Of a DNA stretch of 64,000 nucleotides, positions 47,285 through 57,997 are shown in pieces. Within the stretch, counting starts at the first letter, position 1; each line of letters begins with the position of its first letter. The position numbers and the translations under genes are program-made. This DNA comes from Eunapius fragilis. Its lineage: Eukaryota; Porifera; Demospongiae; Spongillida; Spongillidae. The stretch lies in assembly GCA_963681505.1 (NCBI GenBank), contig OY811974.1, forward strand, positions 6,261,816-6,325,815. The letters are read 5' to 3'. Under the pieces are notes generated by a model. That model was given only the letters and a program-made list of their open reading frames with translations. It did not search any database and had not been told where the DNA came from.

Positions 47285-47789
47285 TAATTGATTGCTGTTG
47301 GGCAGCTACAAAACCTACAGAAACAAACTTGAACATGAGTGATAGATACACTGCAAATACATGCACAGAGCTCAGTTTCCCACCTTGCAGCCCACCTGAC
47401 CTTGCAGCTGCACTCAGCAAGTCAAAAGCCACAAGAACCATAGACTGAACCATATAGATATATATATATAAACATATATCAGAGACTGAACCTGACCTTA
47501 GTTCGCTGCAATGCTAGAGCTTTGCTTTCCTCTGCAAGGTTTCAGCATTCAGAGGACAAGGGTTGAAGTGTGTGTATGCTTCTATACCTTTGTTGTTGTG
47601 TTGTACGTTTCATTTATCCATGCTTAATGATAATTCCATACATAGTCAAAACTATATTAACAGGTAAATAAATGTACACATACACATGTTACTGCACAAA
47701 AACTTGCACAAAACTAGCCTCCAAGCAAATCAATTGTTGTAGCCAACCTAACATTTAATGCACGGGTATTGGCTCAAACTAGTATGAGA

Positions 47790-48735
47790 CTAGTCTCCCA
47801 TAGATGTTATTCAACATTGTTGTCTTTGAGGAATGGCTTTGAACCACATGTCGTGATGCGAGTTCCCCAAAAAACTGGCCTGCAGTTCTTCCCCAAGCAC
47901 CAAACGTCTCCACCACTAATGGTGCACACTTCCATTCCAATTCGGAGCAGATCGTACCATTGCATGTTTGCTTTCTCTTTTCTGTTTGCCTTGCCACCTG
48001 CCACCACACCCGCTTCAGATAAAATGTTTGATTTAAGCGGAGAGGTGATGGACACATCAATGGCTGCAGGCTTATTACTATTGGACCAGCTTGGGATGAG
48101 TATATCTGCTGGTCTAGTTAGTCTCCTTTCATGACTCAACCCTGCACCTGCTTTGAGCTTTGGGTTCAGAAGGCCTCGCTTGCAAAAATCAAAAATCAAA
48201 AATAGCTTTGCGCAGAGCATTGTGGCACGCCACTTCATCTCGTCCAAATTTGCAAGTAACAGCATGGTGTGCATCCGGACTTTGTCTGGACAATAAGCGC
48301 ATACACCTATTTCAGGTGTTAGAGGTAGACCAAGCCACCATTTGATGCCCCACTGCATTTCGCTTGTAGCCATGTCGCAACCCTGCCTAGGGGAGGGGAC
48401 CACCTGTTGCCATGAGGAGGCATGCACCGATGAAATTGAGAGTAAGCGAGCCCGATCGGCAAGACTGCCAGAGTTATACAGACAGTAACAGTGCATGGAA
48501 TTGGCAATTCTCAATTTGTTGTGACAAATTATGCTGAAAATGAGACTTCATTGGCAACGGGGTTGATACCGTATCCTCAGATTGAACAGGTTAAGTGCAT
48601 TTATAACATTATGGCTAGATGCCAAGTCTGGGGAAGATGAACTAACTGAGCCTAGGTATGCTGGCGTGCAGTGAACAGCTACTGATCTTAAACCAAGCCC
48701 TCCTCTGCTAAGGCTTAAGCAGGCTTGCATCCAAC
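47790..48735 (-). pseudogene. 5'-truncated, decayed RT-RLE retroelement copy
   Basis: The minus-strand sequence begins in the linker after the reverse transcriptase (LSLSRGGLGLRS, near 48715). It continues through ADRARLLSISSVHASSW and GIKWWLGLPL, then a ruined CCHC knuckle (CAYCPD). The nuclease motif TRPADILIPSW and KPAAIDVSITSPLKSNILSEAG follows near 48110, then a degenerate C-terminus. Several frameshifts break it. It lies immediately downstream of segmental copy 1, just as the longer chain lies downstream of copy 2, but in the opposite orientation. Confidence 0.82.
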
Positions 48736-49952
48736 CTGAACTTTATGGTGACAGATTGAGTGCCAAGCACTCTGTGAAACAGTGGTGAATGCTATCATCA
48801 AATTCAGACATTGATGACTTTATTAAGATTGGAGGTGTAACATGTGAGATGTGTGTCATTTTGCAAAATGCTGCACTCTTTCGTTACAATGCTAGTGCTA
48901 GTTTTCCAACCCTTGTAACTGCTGAAGAAGGAAAAAAACACTTGACTGTTTGTCGATCACAAATAATAATAATAATAAAACATGTAATTACCTTACTGCT
49001 GTATATTTTTATATCGTAATACAAGAAAGGTTAGTAGATTTTACAGATTACATCTAATAATAATAATAATAGTAATGCAAGAAGGGTGGTGATGTGGTCA
49101 TACACATGTATGCCATGATCACATTAGTTCCTCAGATTAGCAATGTGACACACATGCATGCCATACTCAGGTATGTTAAGACTGGCTACACTGTATTTGG
49201 AATTTGAATTTTCGGCGAATTCAAACATTACAACATGCCGCTTTTCTATTTGGGTACTTCTTGAAGCTATTCTCTTTATACCAAATCTTTGTTCAATGAT
49301 CCCGCAAATTAATTCAATTGGTAGTTGTCATAGCAACCATAGTAGTTTAATGCATCGCGCTCCGAAATATGGGGGCGTTTCTTAACATTTTCGCAAAACC
49401 CGGGTGATTTTATATTGTTGTTTGTGGACAAAAACTGTTATATATTGTTTATTTGATACTGGTCTAACTATTGTGGGTGGGCACAACGAAATCTAACATC
49501 GTTTGCATAAGTTGCACAACGAAAATGATGAATTTTGTGCTTAATTTTTCGCAGTTTTAATGTTTGTCTGCAGGCGCTCGAAGCGTTTCGAAATAATGAT
49601 CAAAAAGCCTAGTATAATGATTAAATATGGGTATCCCAGAAGTAGAAGAACTGCAGAAACATGCGAAAAACTATTCTTTAATCACCCGGGTTTTCAATTC
49701 TAACATTAAGTCAATTATTTCACCATGCGTAACCATTGTCATAGAAACAACATTATATATTAATTACGCGTTATCAATCGAAAATGTATTGGACATTATT
49801 AATCAGTGGTAACATCTGTGTATGAATATTTATGAATAAACGCTTCCTTTGGCAGCCATTTAATAATTTTAAGTGTAGTCAGTCTTAACACACCTGAGTA
49901 CTGCGTTGTTGGATTAGGTATTAAAAAACTGCATAGTCGTTCCGCATTTTAG
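48736..49952. other. No intact gene; AAT repeats and a retroelement 3' tail
   Basis: 48963-48980 (AAATAATAATAATAATAAAA) is followed by ATGTAATTACCTTACTGCTGTATAT. That matches the 3' flank of the retroelement copy ending at 63582, so a tail-only remnant lies here. A second (TAA)n run is at 49053-49070. The open frame 48789-49019 ends in this tail and is not recognisable. Confidence 0.6.
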
Positions 49953-50009
49953 TATGCGGAACGGAACGGAACGTTCCGCACAAGTTCCGTTCCGTTCCGC
50001 ATAGTAGTA
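49953..50009. repeat. GGAAC/GTTCC palindrome
   Basis: TATGCGGAACGGAACGGAAC and its reverse complement GTTCCGTTCCGTTCCGCATA face each other around GTTCCGCACAA. This makes a nearly perfect hairpin of pentamer repeats at the edge of the region related to 25900-26060. Confidence 0.85.
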
Positions 50010-50998
50010 ACACCCACGATTTCTACATATTAATGCTGTGCGCGGGTTATCGGTACTAGTGTTGTGTATGGTGATGGGATCACTTAACGAATCTTGTTCA
50101 TTAAAGAAGAGAACCAATGACATATGTAAAAAGCGGTGGTACTTCAGTTGTACATGTTAATATAGTGGCGTGGGCAGTGCACAGGAGGTTATTGTGCTCG
50201 GAGTAGTGGAAACAAGGTTAAAATATGTTAAGGGCGCGAAATGAACGAGAAATGTGCAATTACTTTGCACAGCTGTATCTCCTTAACGGAAAATGAACGA
50301 ACAGTACAAATCACCATGTGCAGGATCCCTCTACGTATATTATGCGGTATACACCAAAATTGAAGTGAATTGATGGAGCGTTTGAAACCAAAGGGGTATC
50401 GGGCGTTGCACCAGTGGTATGAAGACTCCAAAATGTATTTTACCATTGAGAAACGGTGTAGTATGAAGTGTTGAAAATAGAGCGCTAATCTTTCGGAAGT
50501 AATAGCAATTCAAACGTGAATCATTTCTATAATGATTAGGCTGTTTTAATCAATACTCTACATAGGTCAGCAAGTTCAATCGACAACCAGTATATGAATG
50601 TGCATTATTCATGGCTTGGTATGACTTCAAGGGCTGATCGCTTAGTTCCCATTCCAGTCGACCACGCCCTCCATTTGTACGACCACACTTGCAGCGTTCG
50701 AATTATCCGCTGCTCGATAAAACTCTACTGTAATTTGTGAAATCGGATACGTTTTCTGATTCCCCCCCTCCCACCCATTTCAGGAGTAGGATATTAGTGA
50801 ATGCAAACCGATCTTATATACATCAACGACACTTGGAATCTAATAACGAAAGCCATGGCCGGATTACAATGTGTAATGTAAAACTAGCCCAGTTCGGAAT
50901 TTTGGATGCAGAACGTGCGGTCAAATAAAGGTTCATCTACACTGGTACGCATGTACACAAACATATATGCTGTAATCTTTTGTGAGCATTGGATGCGC

Positions 50999-51312
50999 CT
51001 AATCAGTGGCGGATAGAGGGGGTGAAACTGGGTTTCCCCCCCCCCCCCCCCCCCCCCCTCAAGCCAAGTTAGAAATTAAATATTCATAGCTACAAGGGGC
51101 GGTGTCTTACGTCGCCCTGATGATACAAATACAACGAAAACGCGCCGAAGTAACATGATAACGGTAAAAAGCGGCTGGGGCGAAGCCACAGACCCCGGGT
51201 ACATCTTCCTCTCTTATGCGCAATATTTCGCAGCCACGCCCAAACCATGATTATTAACGCCCCTCCCCTTTGCCCCACCTCGCAAAAAAGTTCTAGATCC
51301 GCCACTGCTAAT
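50999..51312. mobile_element. hAT-like MITE upstream of Ubl copy 2 (TSD CTAAT)
   Basis: The element spans 51004-51307. The ends are CAGTGGCGGATAGAGG and CTAGATCCGCCACTG. CTAAT flanks it on both sides (50999-51003 and 51308-51312). Copy 1 has a single CAAAT at this point (44132-44136), which is the empty site. The interior is the reverse complement of the element at 37322-37634, with a C23 run at 51036-51058. It lies about 250 bp before the start codon of copy 2. Confidence 0.95.
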
Positions 51313-51934
51313 GAGGCAGGTTTGTGCTTAAAACTTCATAAGCTAAGAACTCGAATAAATTACATTAGGTGTATTAAATATAAAGCTATTGTAAATCATT
51401 GTAACTTCTCTGTCTGCCCGGACTCTGATCACTGAAAATAGCACAAGGGTAGCCATGTTTTGCATGACGTAATGATCAACAGTGTTGTTCAAAGCATATC
51501 GTGCTACGCAGACTTGTCGTTCCATACCGCACCTGACATATTGAAGCATCATAGAACCGTATGGAGCTAACAAAGGGCGACGTAAAAGAGATTGGTCGAA
51601 ATAGTCAGAAGACCCGCAATGAGAACGGCAGTTCCACGCAGCGACGTTGGCTAGATGAGGCAAAGACTAATAAGATCAGTTTCGATGTGATTCTCGTTAG
51701 TCCTACTGAGAAATACCTTCGTGGTACTTTGGAACTGGACGTCACCCAGGCCAGTACTGTTACTGTTGCCGAGCTAAAGACAAAAATTCAAAATCAGTTT
51801 AGCGTTCCGACCTATGATCAAAAGGTAACGTTTGGGTCCATGACATTAGAAGACGTAGACACTCTTTTTTCTCACCGATTGGTTGACGGTGACATACTAA
51901 CCGTTGAGTATTCGTATGCAGTGGATACCGAGAA

Positions 51935-53383
51935 TATCACAGGCGCTGATCCAGGAATTTTGGAGGGGGGGTGGCTGGACCTGGGGTTAATAAAACGGGG
52001 TGGGTGCGGGAGGGGGATATGCCCCCTCCCGCGCGAAGCGCGGAAATTTTTCACTGAAGGTATAGATATCTTATGCATGAAAACGTAGCAAATCCGACCA
52101 GGACGCCCGACTGATCACGGACAGGTGAGAATGGATTATTAACAACCATAATTGTAAATTGCCCTCATCTTATCAGATTCGTGATTGTTGTACGCATTTT
52201 ATTGGAGTTATATGACTAGATCTATCAGTTATAGCTGAGTATTGTAACTTTCTCATGCGGAGATACAACTTTATTCCGTATATTGATTATTAAAAATATC
52301 ATACACTCGTAAACATATGTAATACCATAACTTATCATTTAAGGTGATCTTGGAATGCTATGCTAAGGAATAGGATTGCCCTGACATTTGCCCTAACAAG
52401 GTTCATGCAGATTCAACCTCCCATTTAGAGCTGCAATGGCTATGCACATGGGCAGTTCTGTCTTGTGGTTAGCTTCTGTACCCCAGGAGTCATATGTCTC
52501 CACTGCAAGTGGGATAGACAGCCAACCAAGTTCAACACATTTGGCATCATTGGACCTATGCTTGCGTACCTCGGTGGCAAAGGCTCCAGACCCTGCATGC
52601 TGTCACACTTGCTTCAGGTAAATTGTTATAGAAACTAGCGATGATGTGCTCAGCATCCAATTTGCTGCAAGAACATCAGCTGGTCATTTGCTGTGCTCAT
52701 GAAGTCCATATCCACTCCCCACCTCTACCTGAACACCAACACAAGCTCTCCAGTATGACTCCACAAAAACATCCCAAAGCCTGTTTAGGCAGGCGACCAC
52801 GTGCCCAGGGACAACTATAGCATAGTGAGAAAAACTCATGCCTAGCCACCACTGTATGGCTGTTTGAAACTCTAAAGGGTCCAGTTGTAAGTTAAGCCAT
52901 ACAACAATTTCACACACACAAAATCTCATCATCTTCATGCATTGTCCAACTTCATTGTCCCCAAAACATTGCCCATAGGACAGCAACTGGTCCAGGTTTA
53001 GTGAATAAATCACAACTTTCATATGATGTTTTTATGTAAATGATTGACATATTTGGTAACTTAGTATTATCATGCAGTTATAGATGTGCACTGGCAACTA
53101 TATGCTTACCATTGATTTTTCTTTTGTGCTATTTACTGGTCACAATTATTATGCATGCATCAAAATAAACATCTGATCACACAAAAAAAAAAAACAAAGC
53201 ATCATCATCTTTTTTTCACCCCTAAATGGAAGCTGTTGAACAGAAATGCTATTAGCCCTCAAACAGAAATTGCTGATAGTTCTCAATCAGTATTTTAGTA
53301 TTCGTAAATAATTATTTCAGGAGGGAGGGGGGGGGGGGTGGCTAGACACCCTATCCACCCTCTCTGGATCAGCCCCTGTATCA
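51935..53383. mobile_element. hAT-like element in exon 1 of Ubl copy 2, carrying a retroelement fragment (TSD TATCA)
   Basis: The element spans 51940-53378. The left end is CAGGCGCTGATCCAGGAATTTTGG. The right end reads CTCTCTGGATCAGCCCCTG. TATCA lies at 51935-51939 and 53379-53383; copy 1 has one TATAA here (44746-44750). After the left end comes a GC-rich stretch with CCCGCGCGAAGCGCGG. The middle contains a minus-strand piece of the RT-RLE retroelement. No hAT transposase is present. Confidence 0.95.
52436..53022 (-). pseudogene. RT-RLE retroelement fragment inside the hAT element
   Basis: The minus-strand translation contains LEFQTAIQWWLGM, a degenerate knuckle region, and VFVESYWRACVGVQVEVGSG. 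After a gap it has VRKHRSNDAKCVELGW and IPLAVETYDSWGTEA near 52540-52480. These correspond to the end of the linker, the nuclease domain and the C-terminus of the 60791 copy. The RPAD motif is deleted. It was captured by, or inserted in, the surrounding hAT. Confidence 0.78.
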
Positions 53384-56264
53384 AGAGCATCATAGCTCAT
53401 TTACAAAGGGCAGCTGATTTTCTCAAGGATGTGAGCAAGGAAGATGTTTGGATCTATCCCGGTACTGAGACCTATCGTCTTGCTACACAGACACTCAATG
53501 TGTCAAATCTAGAGCAGTGTGTTGCAAGTACATTCGTTAGTGCTTCGCCTGAGCAGTGTGCAGCAAATACCAAATATTTTGTACACAATGGTGGTATGGG
53601 ACTATTGAATGGCATTCATGCAATGCTGTTGAAATATTCATGGAACCAAATATGGCACTTTGACCTTCTTTTGTATGAAAAGGTGATTGTTACCATCATG
53701 CAGTACATAAGTGTGCGTATTCCTCAAAGCCAGTTATATCAAACATTTCAGAACAGCATTGAGAACATCAGTAGATCGTTTCTTCGTGTTACAGTGTATC
53801 CTGGAAAACAAATAATTCCACCATACAACACAAACTTCACAGCTGTGAATAAAGATACACAATTTCTTGAGCTCGTTGGAGTGATGACATCAGCATTAAC
53901 AGCTATGGTTAGGTATGTTCATCGAACTCAAACTCAAACTAAATCCTTTACATCTTTTTTGTTGTTTGAAGTTTATATGTACTGGTTTCTTTTTTCAATT
54001 TAAAATTATTGTTAAATACTTTTCCATCAGTCTTTCAGAGGTTAATGAACTTCAAGTACAACTGGCTTCAGCTGTTCGCATAGTGGACCAGTTTGAAGGA
54101 TGTCTGTTGACACCTTCACTATCCCAATATCCTCGCAGTAATGTATTTTGCTGCATTGAGAACCTCACATACAACCCACATACACATCAGCACATTGTTA
54201 AGCCTCAGTTGGTGCGTGCACTGATTAAATCCTGTTATCTTCCAATTGTTTCCAGGCATGGATATAGAGTTGTGCAAGAAACTTGAAGTTGAACTGTTGA
54301 GGTGAGAGCATTCAAGTTATTGAAGGATTAAATCTATTTTAAAATTTGACAAGGGATATATCATACACTATATGGTAGGAGGACTATTAGCAGGCTGTTA
54401 ATCTAATTACAATAATGCAATTAAAAAAACAGCTGTTTTCAGGGTGTAGGTCTTTTATACATTATTACGATTCAGGTAGATACTCAGTTTAAACTACGCA
54501 CGCATTCATTAATATGTTGAAACTATTGACATGCCAACTACTACTCATGCCTGTACCTATCGATTTGATCGTTTCATGGATTTTTACTTCATTCGTTACG
54601 GAGATGTCGCTGTGCAAAGTGCACGTGCACAGTTTCTTGCGCTGATGATATAGGAACTCACCTCCCATTCATTGAATTGCTTGTCGGGAAACGAGCGGGA
54701 AACCATTTGCCCAGCTATATCTCCATAACAGATGAAGTAAGAACAGAATAATCATTGTGGAAAGGACTACAGACCAAATTTGAAGCGATTTGATTACTCT
54801 TGCCAAAGGTTATGGCAGGTTCAAACTTTGTGGGGAGTTTCACGGAGCAAGTACAAGAACCCAAATTTTTATTTACAATAGAGAAATGGTAAGTATGAAG
54901 TCAGTCTTGAAAATAGGACGTCGATAGCATGATTTAAATGAAATGGATTTTTATATCAGGGTCGCGTCATGAACTGTTACATATAATTATACAACCCTCC
55001 AATTTCGATGCAATTTGAATATGTAATAGGGTATTCAACCTTGTAATGTCAACACCCCATACGCGCAAGACACTGTTGCATATATAATTATAATTATAAT
55101 ATTATATATATTTATTATAATATAAAATTAAAAATTAAATTAAAAAATAAAATAAAAAATAAAAATTAAATGGATGTATAAAAGATGCATATAATAATAA
55201 ATTGTGTGGCATGCAGTTTTAAAATAGGGAGTTATGCTAATATTATACCCAGTAGGTTCCAATTATGTGTGCTTCATTTTGTTGTACAAATTAATTAATA
55301 TGTAATATATTGGTACTTGATAAAAAATTCTGCAACAATTGAATGATTTGGTACAATTTTCACTGCATCAGTTACTTCACATCTTTTGTTATAGCTCAGA
55401 TGGCACTGATAAACCAAGTAGAAATAACCGTTCCTGAAGCTTATCCATATGTTACAGATGTAGTTAATCACATTGACCATGATCAGCTGTCCAAGTATGC
55501 AGCTACTACTCGTGGTTACACATGGAGGGATCTACTCCCTCACATGAAGTTAGTGTACACGCCTCTCAATCAACGTTGCAGTCCATTTACTTTGGTATTC
55601 ATGGAAATGGTATTGCTGGGTCTTCAACGTGCTTTAGCGAATAAAGATGAAAGGACCACCCTACAGAAGCAAGGCTTACTGGACTATCTTACTTGCTTGC
55701 CATGGCGATTCCCCAAGGGATCTGCAGCTCAGAAGAGGGCAAAATGCATTGTTGATATGGTAGGGTCACATATTCAACTTCAACCACCTAAGTTATACAC
55801 CATGGTGAAGTCAAAACTTGCAACAATGTATTTTGGACTTGAAAAGGTTCTGAACTCAGACTGTCATATGCTTGTTGAAGAAATTGGGGTGTATGCGTCA
55901 TGAGTAGAATGTGGGATCTCAAGTGTGTAATAATGTTTGGTAGTGATATTACTTAAGCGTAATACCTTTGTTGTTGTATTTTACACTTCATTAAAAAATC
56001 ATTGATTGCAAAACATATGTTGGGCAGCAGCTAAATTTATAGAAACTAACTTGAGCATGAGTGATAGATACACTGTAGATACATGCACAGAGCACAGTTT
56101 CCCGCCTTGCAGCCTGGCCTTCAAGCTGCAGTGCAGCAAGTCAAAAGCCGCAACAAGTATATATCAGAGAACTGAACCTGACCTTAATAAGTTTGATAAT
56201 CTGAATTCCAGACAGCATTAACATGGCATGTTTAGTGATAGTAGGTTCCCATCCTGTTCAACCA

Positions 56265-56940
56265 AATCATTAGATAGCGTTAGGTCACCATGCCCTATCA
56301 TTTAAATATAATGGAGATGTAGTTTCACGACACTACCAACTCAGGAATCCCTTTTGAATTCTGCTGACAGGCTGGTGTTTGACAAATGGAGATAGGAAGT
56401 GGGGAAGTGGTTTGAGGCAAGATGAACAACTGAACCGGCCAGCTGATGTTCTAGATCTGGGAAAACCTGCGGCTTTTGATCTTACTGTTGCATCACCGCT
56501 TAATCAAAGTATCCTCACTGATATGTGTGTATGAGAGCGGGATCATCTGCTCAGATTTCAGAATAAAGGAAACATGCCTCCAATGATGTTAAGTGTGCAG
56601 AGCTAGGTTGGTTATGCATACCGTTGGCTGTTGAAATATATGGCTGTTGGGGAGCTGAAGCTCGTCTTCATCTTTCATGCCTTGCTCTCACCTGGCTACT
56701 AGACTAGATTGCACCAAATCTCACACCACCTCAATTTCATATGGTAGGCTCAACCTGGTTCTTGTCAGAGGAAATGCAACAGCACTGCTGTTCCGAGCAT
56801 ATGGCACCAGCTTGGATATCTCAGCTGAATTACTATAGGCTGACATTCAGATTTCCAGTCATAGACATTGTGTATTTTGTGTGTGATGATAAATGTACGC
56901 TTTCATGAATATTTTTATTCATTGAATAATAATAATAATG
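56265..56940 (+). pseudogene. Retroelement chain copy A (nuclease and C-terminus only)
   Basis: It starts in the knuckle-nuclease region (VRSPCPII where intact copies have LGHHALTC, then NGDVVSRHYQLR in another frame). It continues through RPADVLDLGKPAAFDLTVASPLNQSILTDM, here split by several stops and shifts, to a degraded C-terminus near 56780. Its 3' end is TTGAATAATAATAATAATG at 56922-56940, directly abutting the next copy. Confidence 0.8.
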
Positions 56941-57305
56941 ACAAGTGGATCTGCAGCTCTAGCAGCTGAGGTGTGCAAGCACAATGCTAATGATGCCAAG
57001 TGCTCAGAGCTAGGCTGGACATGTATCCCCATAGCAATGGAGACTTATGGGTGCTGGGGTGCAGAAGCCATGCAGACATTATCACACCTTGCCTCTCGCC
57101 TAGCTACCAGGGGAAATTGCTCCAAGTCCCATGCTACCTGCCTATTGTATAGCAGGCATAGCCTGACTTTGATGCGAGCCAATGCACGGGCACTCCTGTC
57201 TCGAGCAGGATCATCTGTGGAAGATCCGTAGAACTTATTGTATATTAGTCCTCTTGTTTGTTATGTATTTGTTAATATAACATAAAAATCTATAAACAAT
57301 ACAAT
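56941..57305 (+). pseudogene. Retroelement chain copy B (C-terminal 90 codons)
   Basis: Opens immediately after the AAT tail of copy A in the middle of the nuclease domain (SGSAALAAEVCKHNANDAKC). It remains open to the natural end, with WTCIPIAMETYGCWGAEAM and LASRLATRGN then RANARALLSRAGSS, TAG at 57228-57230. The 3' flank ends AATATAACATAAAAATC...ACAATG. It is a 5'-truncated insertion; a start codon exists only by chance at the junction. Confidence 0.85.
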
Positions 57306-57997
57306 GTTGCCCTCAAATGGTGGCTAGGGTTGGACAATCTTGTGACTCTAGTTGCTCTCTCTGCCCGGACTCTATCCCGGATCCCTTAGGCCACCATGCT
57401 TCCACATCCAAACAAGGGGGAGATGCAGTACATCGCCACAATCTGCTGAGGGATGTTTTTGCCGATTCCTGCTGCTTGGCTCATCTAGGTGTCAAAGTCG
57501 AAGTAGGCAGTAACCTAACCCAAGACCATGATCACACTAGACCCGCAGACGCTCTCGTCCACAACTGGTCTCTAGGCAAGCCTGCAGCTTTTGACTTCTG
57601 CTTGACCTCTCCGCTTAATTCACTTATCCTTTCGGAAGTGGGAGTGTCTTTGGGAGTGTCTGCTCATGCATCTGAGATCAGAAAGCACAACAGCAATGAT
57701 GCCAAATGTGGGGAATTAGGATGTGTTTGCACCCCATTGGTTGTTGAGACATATGGTGCATGGGGTCAATAGGCTGTCAAAAGATTTGCCAGTTGGCATC
57801 TAGACTGGCAATCGCTGCTCCAAGCCAAAGTCGGTCGTTATAAATGATCTTTACGGCAGGCTGAACACTTGCCTAATAAGATCAATTTCTTCGGCCATCC
57901 TTAATTAGTAGAATGGTGTCCACATGAATTTTGTGTTTGTGTATGTATCAGTGTACTGTAAAATTTTGTATTCAATCATGCATTTTAAATAATAATG
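57306..57997 (+). pseudogene. Retroelement chain copy C (linker end, nuclease, C-terminus)
   Basis: Opens at ALKWWLG and contains a good CCHC knuckle region (CSLCPDSIPDPLGHHASTC), GGDAVHRHNLLRD and HTRPADALVHNWSLGKPAA. FDFCLTSPLNS and RKHNSNDAKCGELGC follow, with VVETYGAWG near 57765. A frameshift after that puts NDLYGRLN in another frame. The tail is TTTTAAATAATAATG at 57983-57997. Confidence 0.85.

Larger units (their letters stand above)
43230..47520 (+). repeat. Segmental duplication, copy 1
   Basis: It aligns along its whole length with 50140-56210: upstream repeat, promoter region, three exons, both introns and about 300 bp of 3' flank. Exons are highly similar and introns moderately so. 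The offset is about 7.2 kb at the start codon and 8.7 kb at the stop, the difference being mainly the hAT at 51940. Confidence 0.92.
51561..55903 (+). pseudogene. Ubl-domain gene, copy 2, inactivated
   Basis: Exon 1 is 51561-51939 plus 53384-53912, exon 2 is 54031-54301 and exon 3 is 55372-55903. Splice sites match copy 1. Exon 1 is split by the hAT at 51940-53378. Without the hAT and one TATCA, the frame continues exactly as in copy 1 (GAG AAT AT, nine changed or kept bases, then AHLQRAADFLKDV). Exon 2 lacks 11 nt near 54247 (copy 1 has 28 nt from ATTGTTCC to GGCATGG, copy 2 has 17), so the reading frame is lost before exon 3. The TATA-like element and AATAAA are also missing. The N-terminal 12 residues differ from copy 1. 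A truncated Ubl-only protein could still be made. Confidence 0.88.
50140..56210 (+). repeat. Segmental duplication, copy 2
   Basis: Partner of 43230-47520, enlarged by two hAT insertions (51004-51307 and 51940-53378). The shared part ends in the 3' flank near 56210; the retroelement chain follows almost directly. Confidence 0.9.

Noticed and set aside
47769..48134. Plus-strand 121-codon frame
   Set aside because: It is antisense to the minus-strand retroelement fragment, which has recognisable nuclease motifs.
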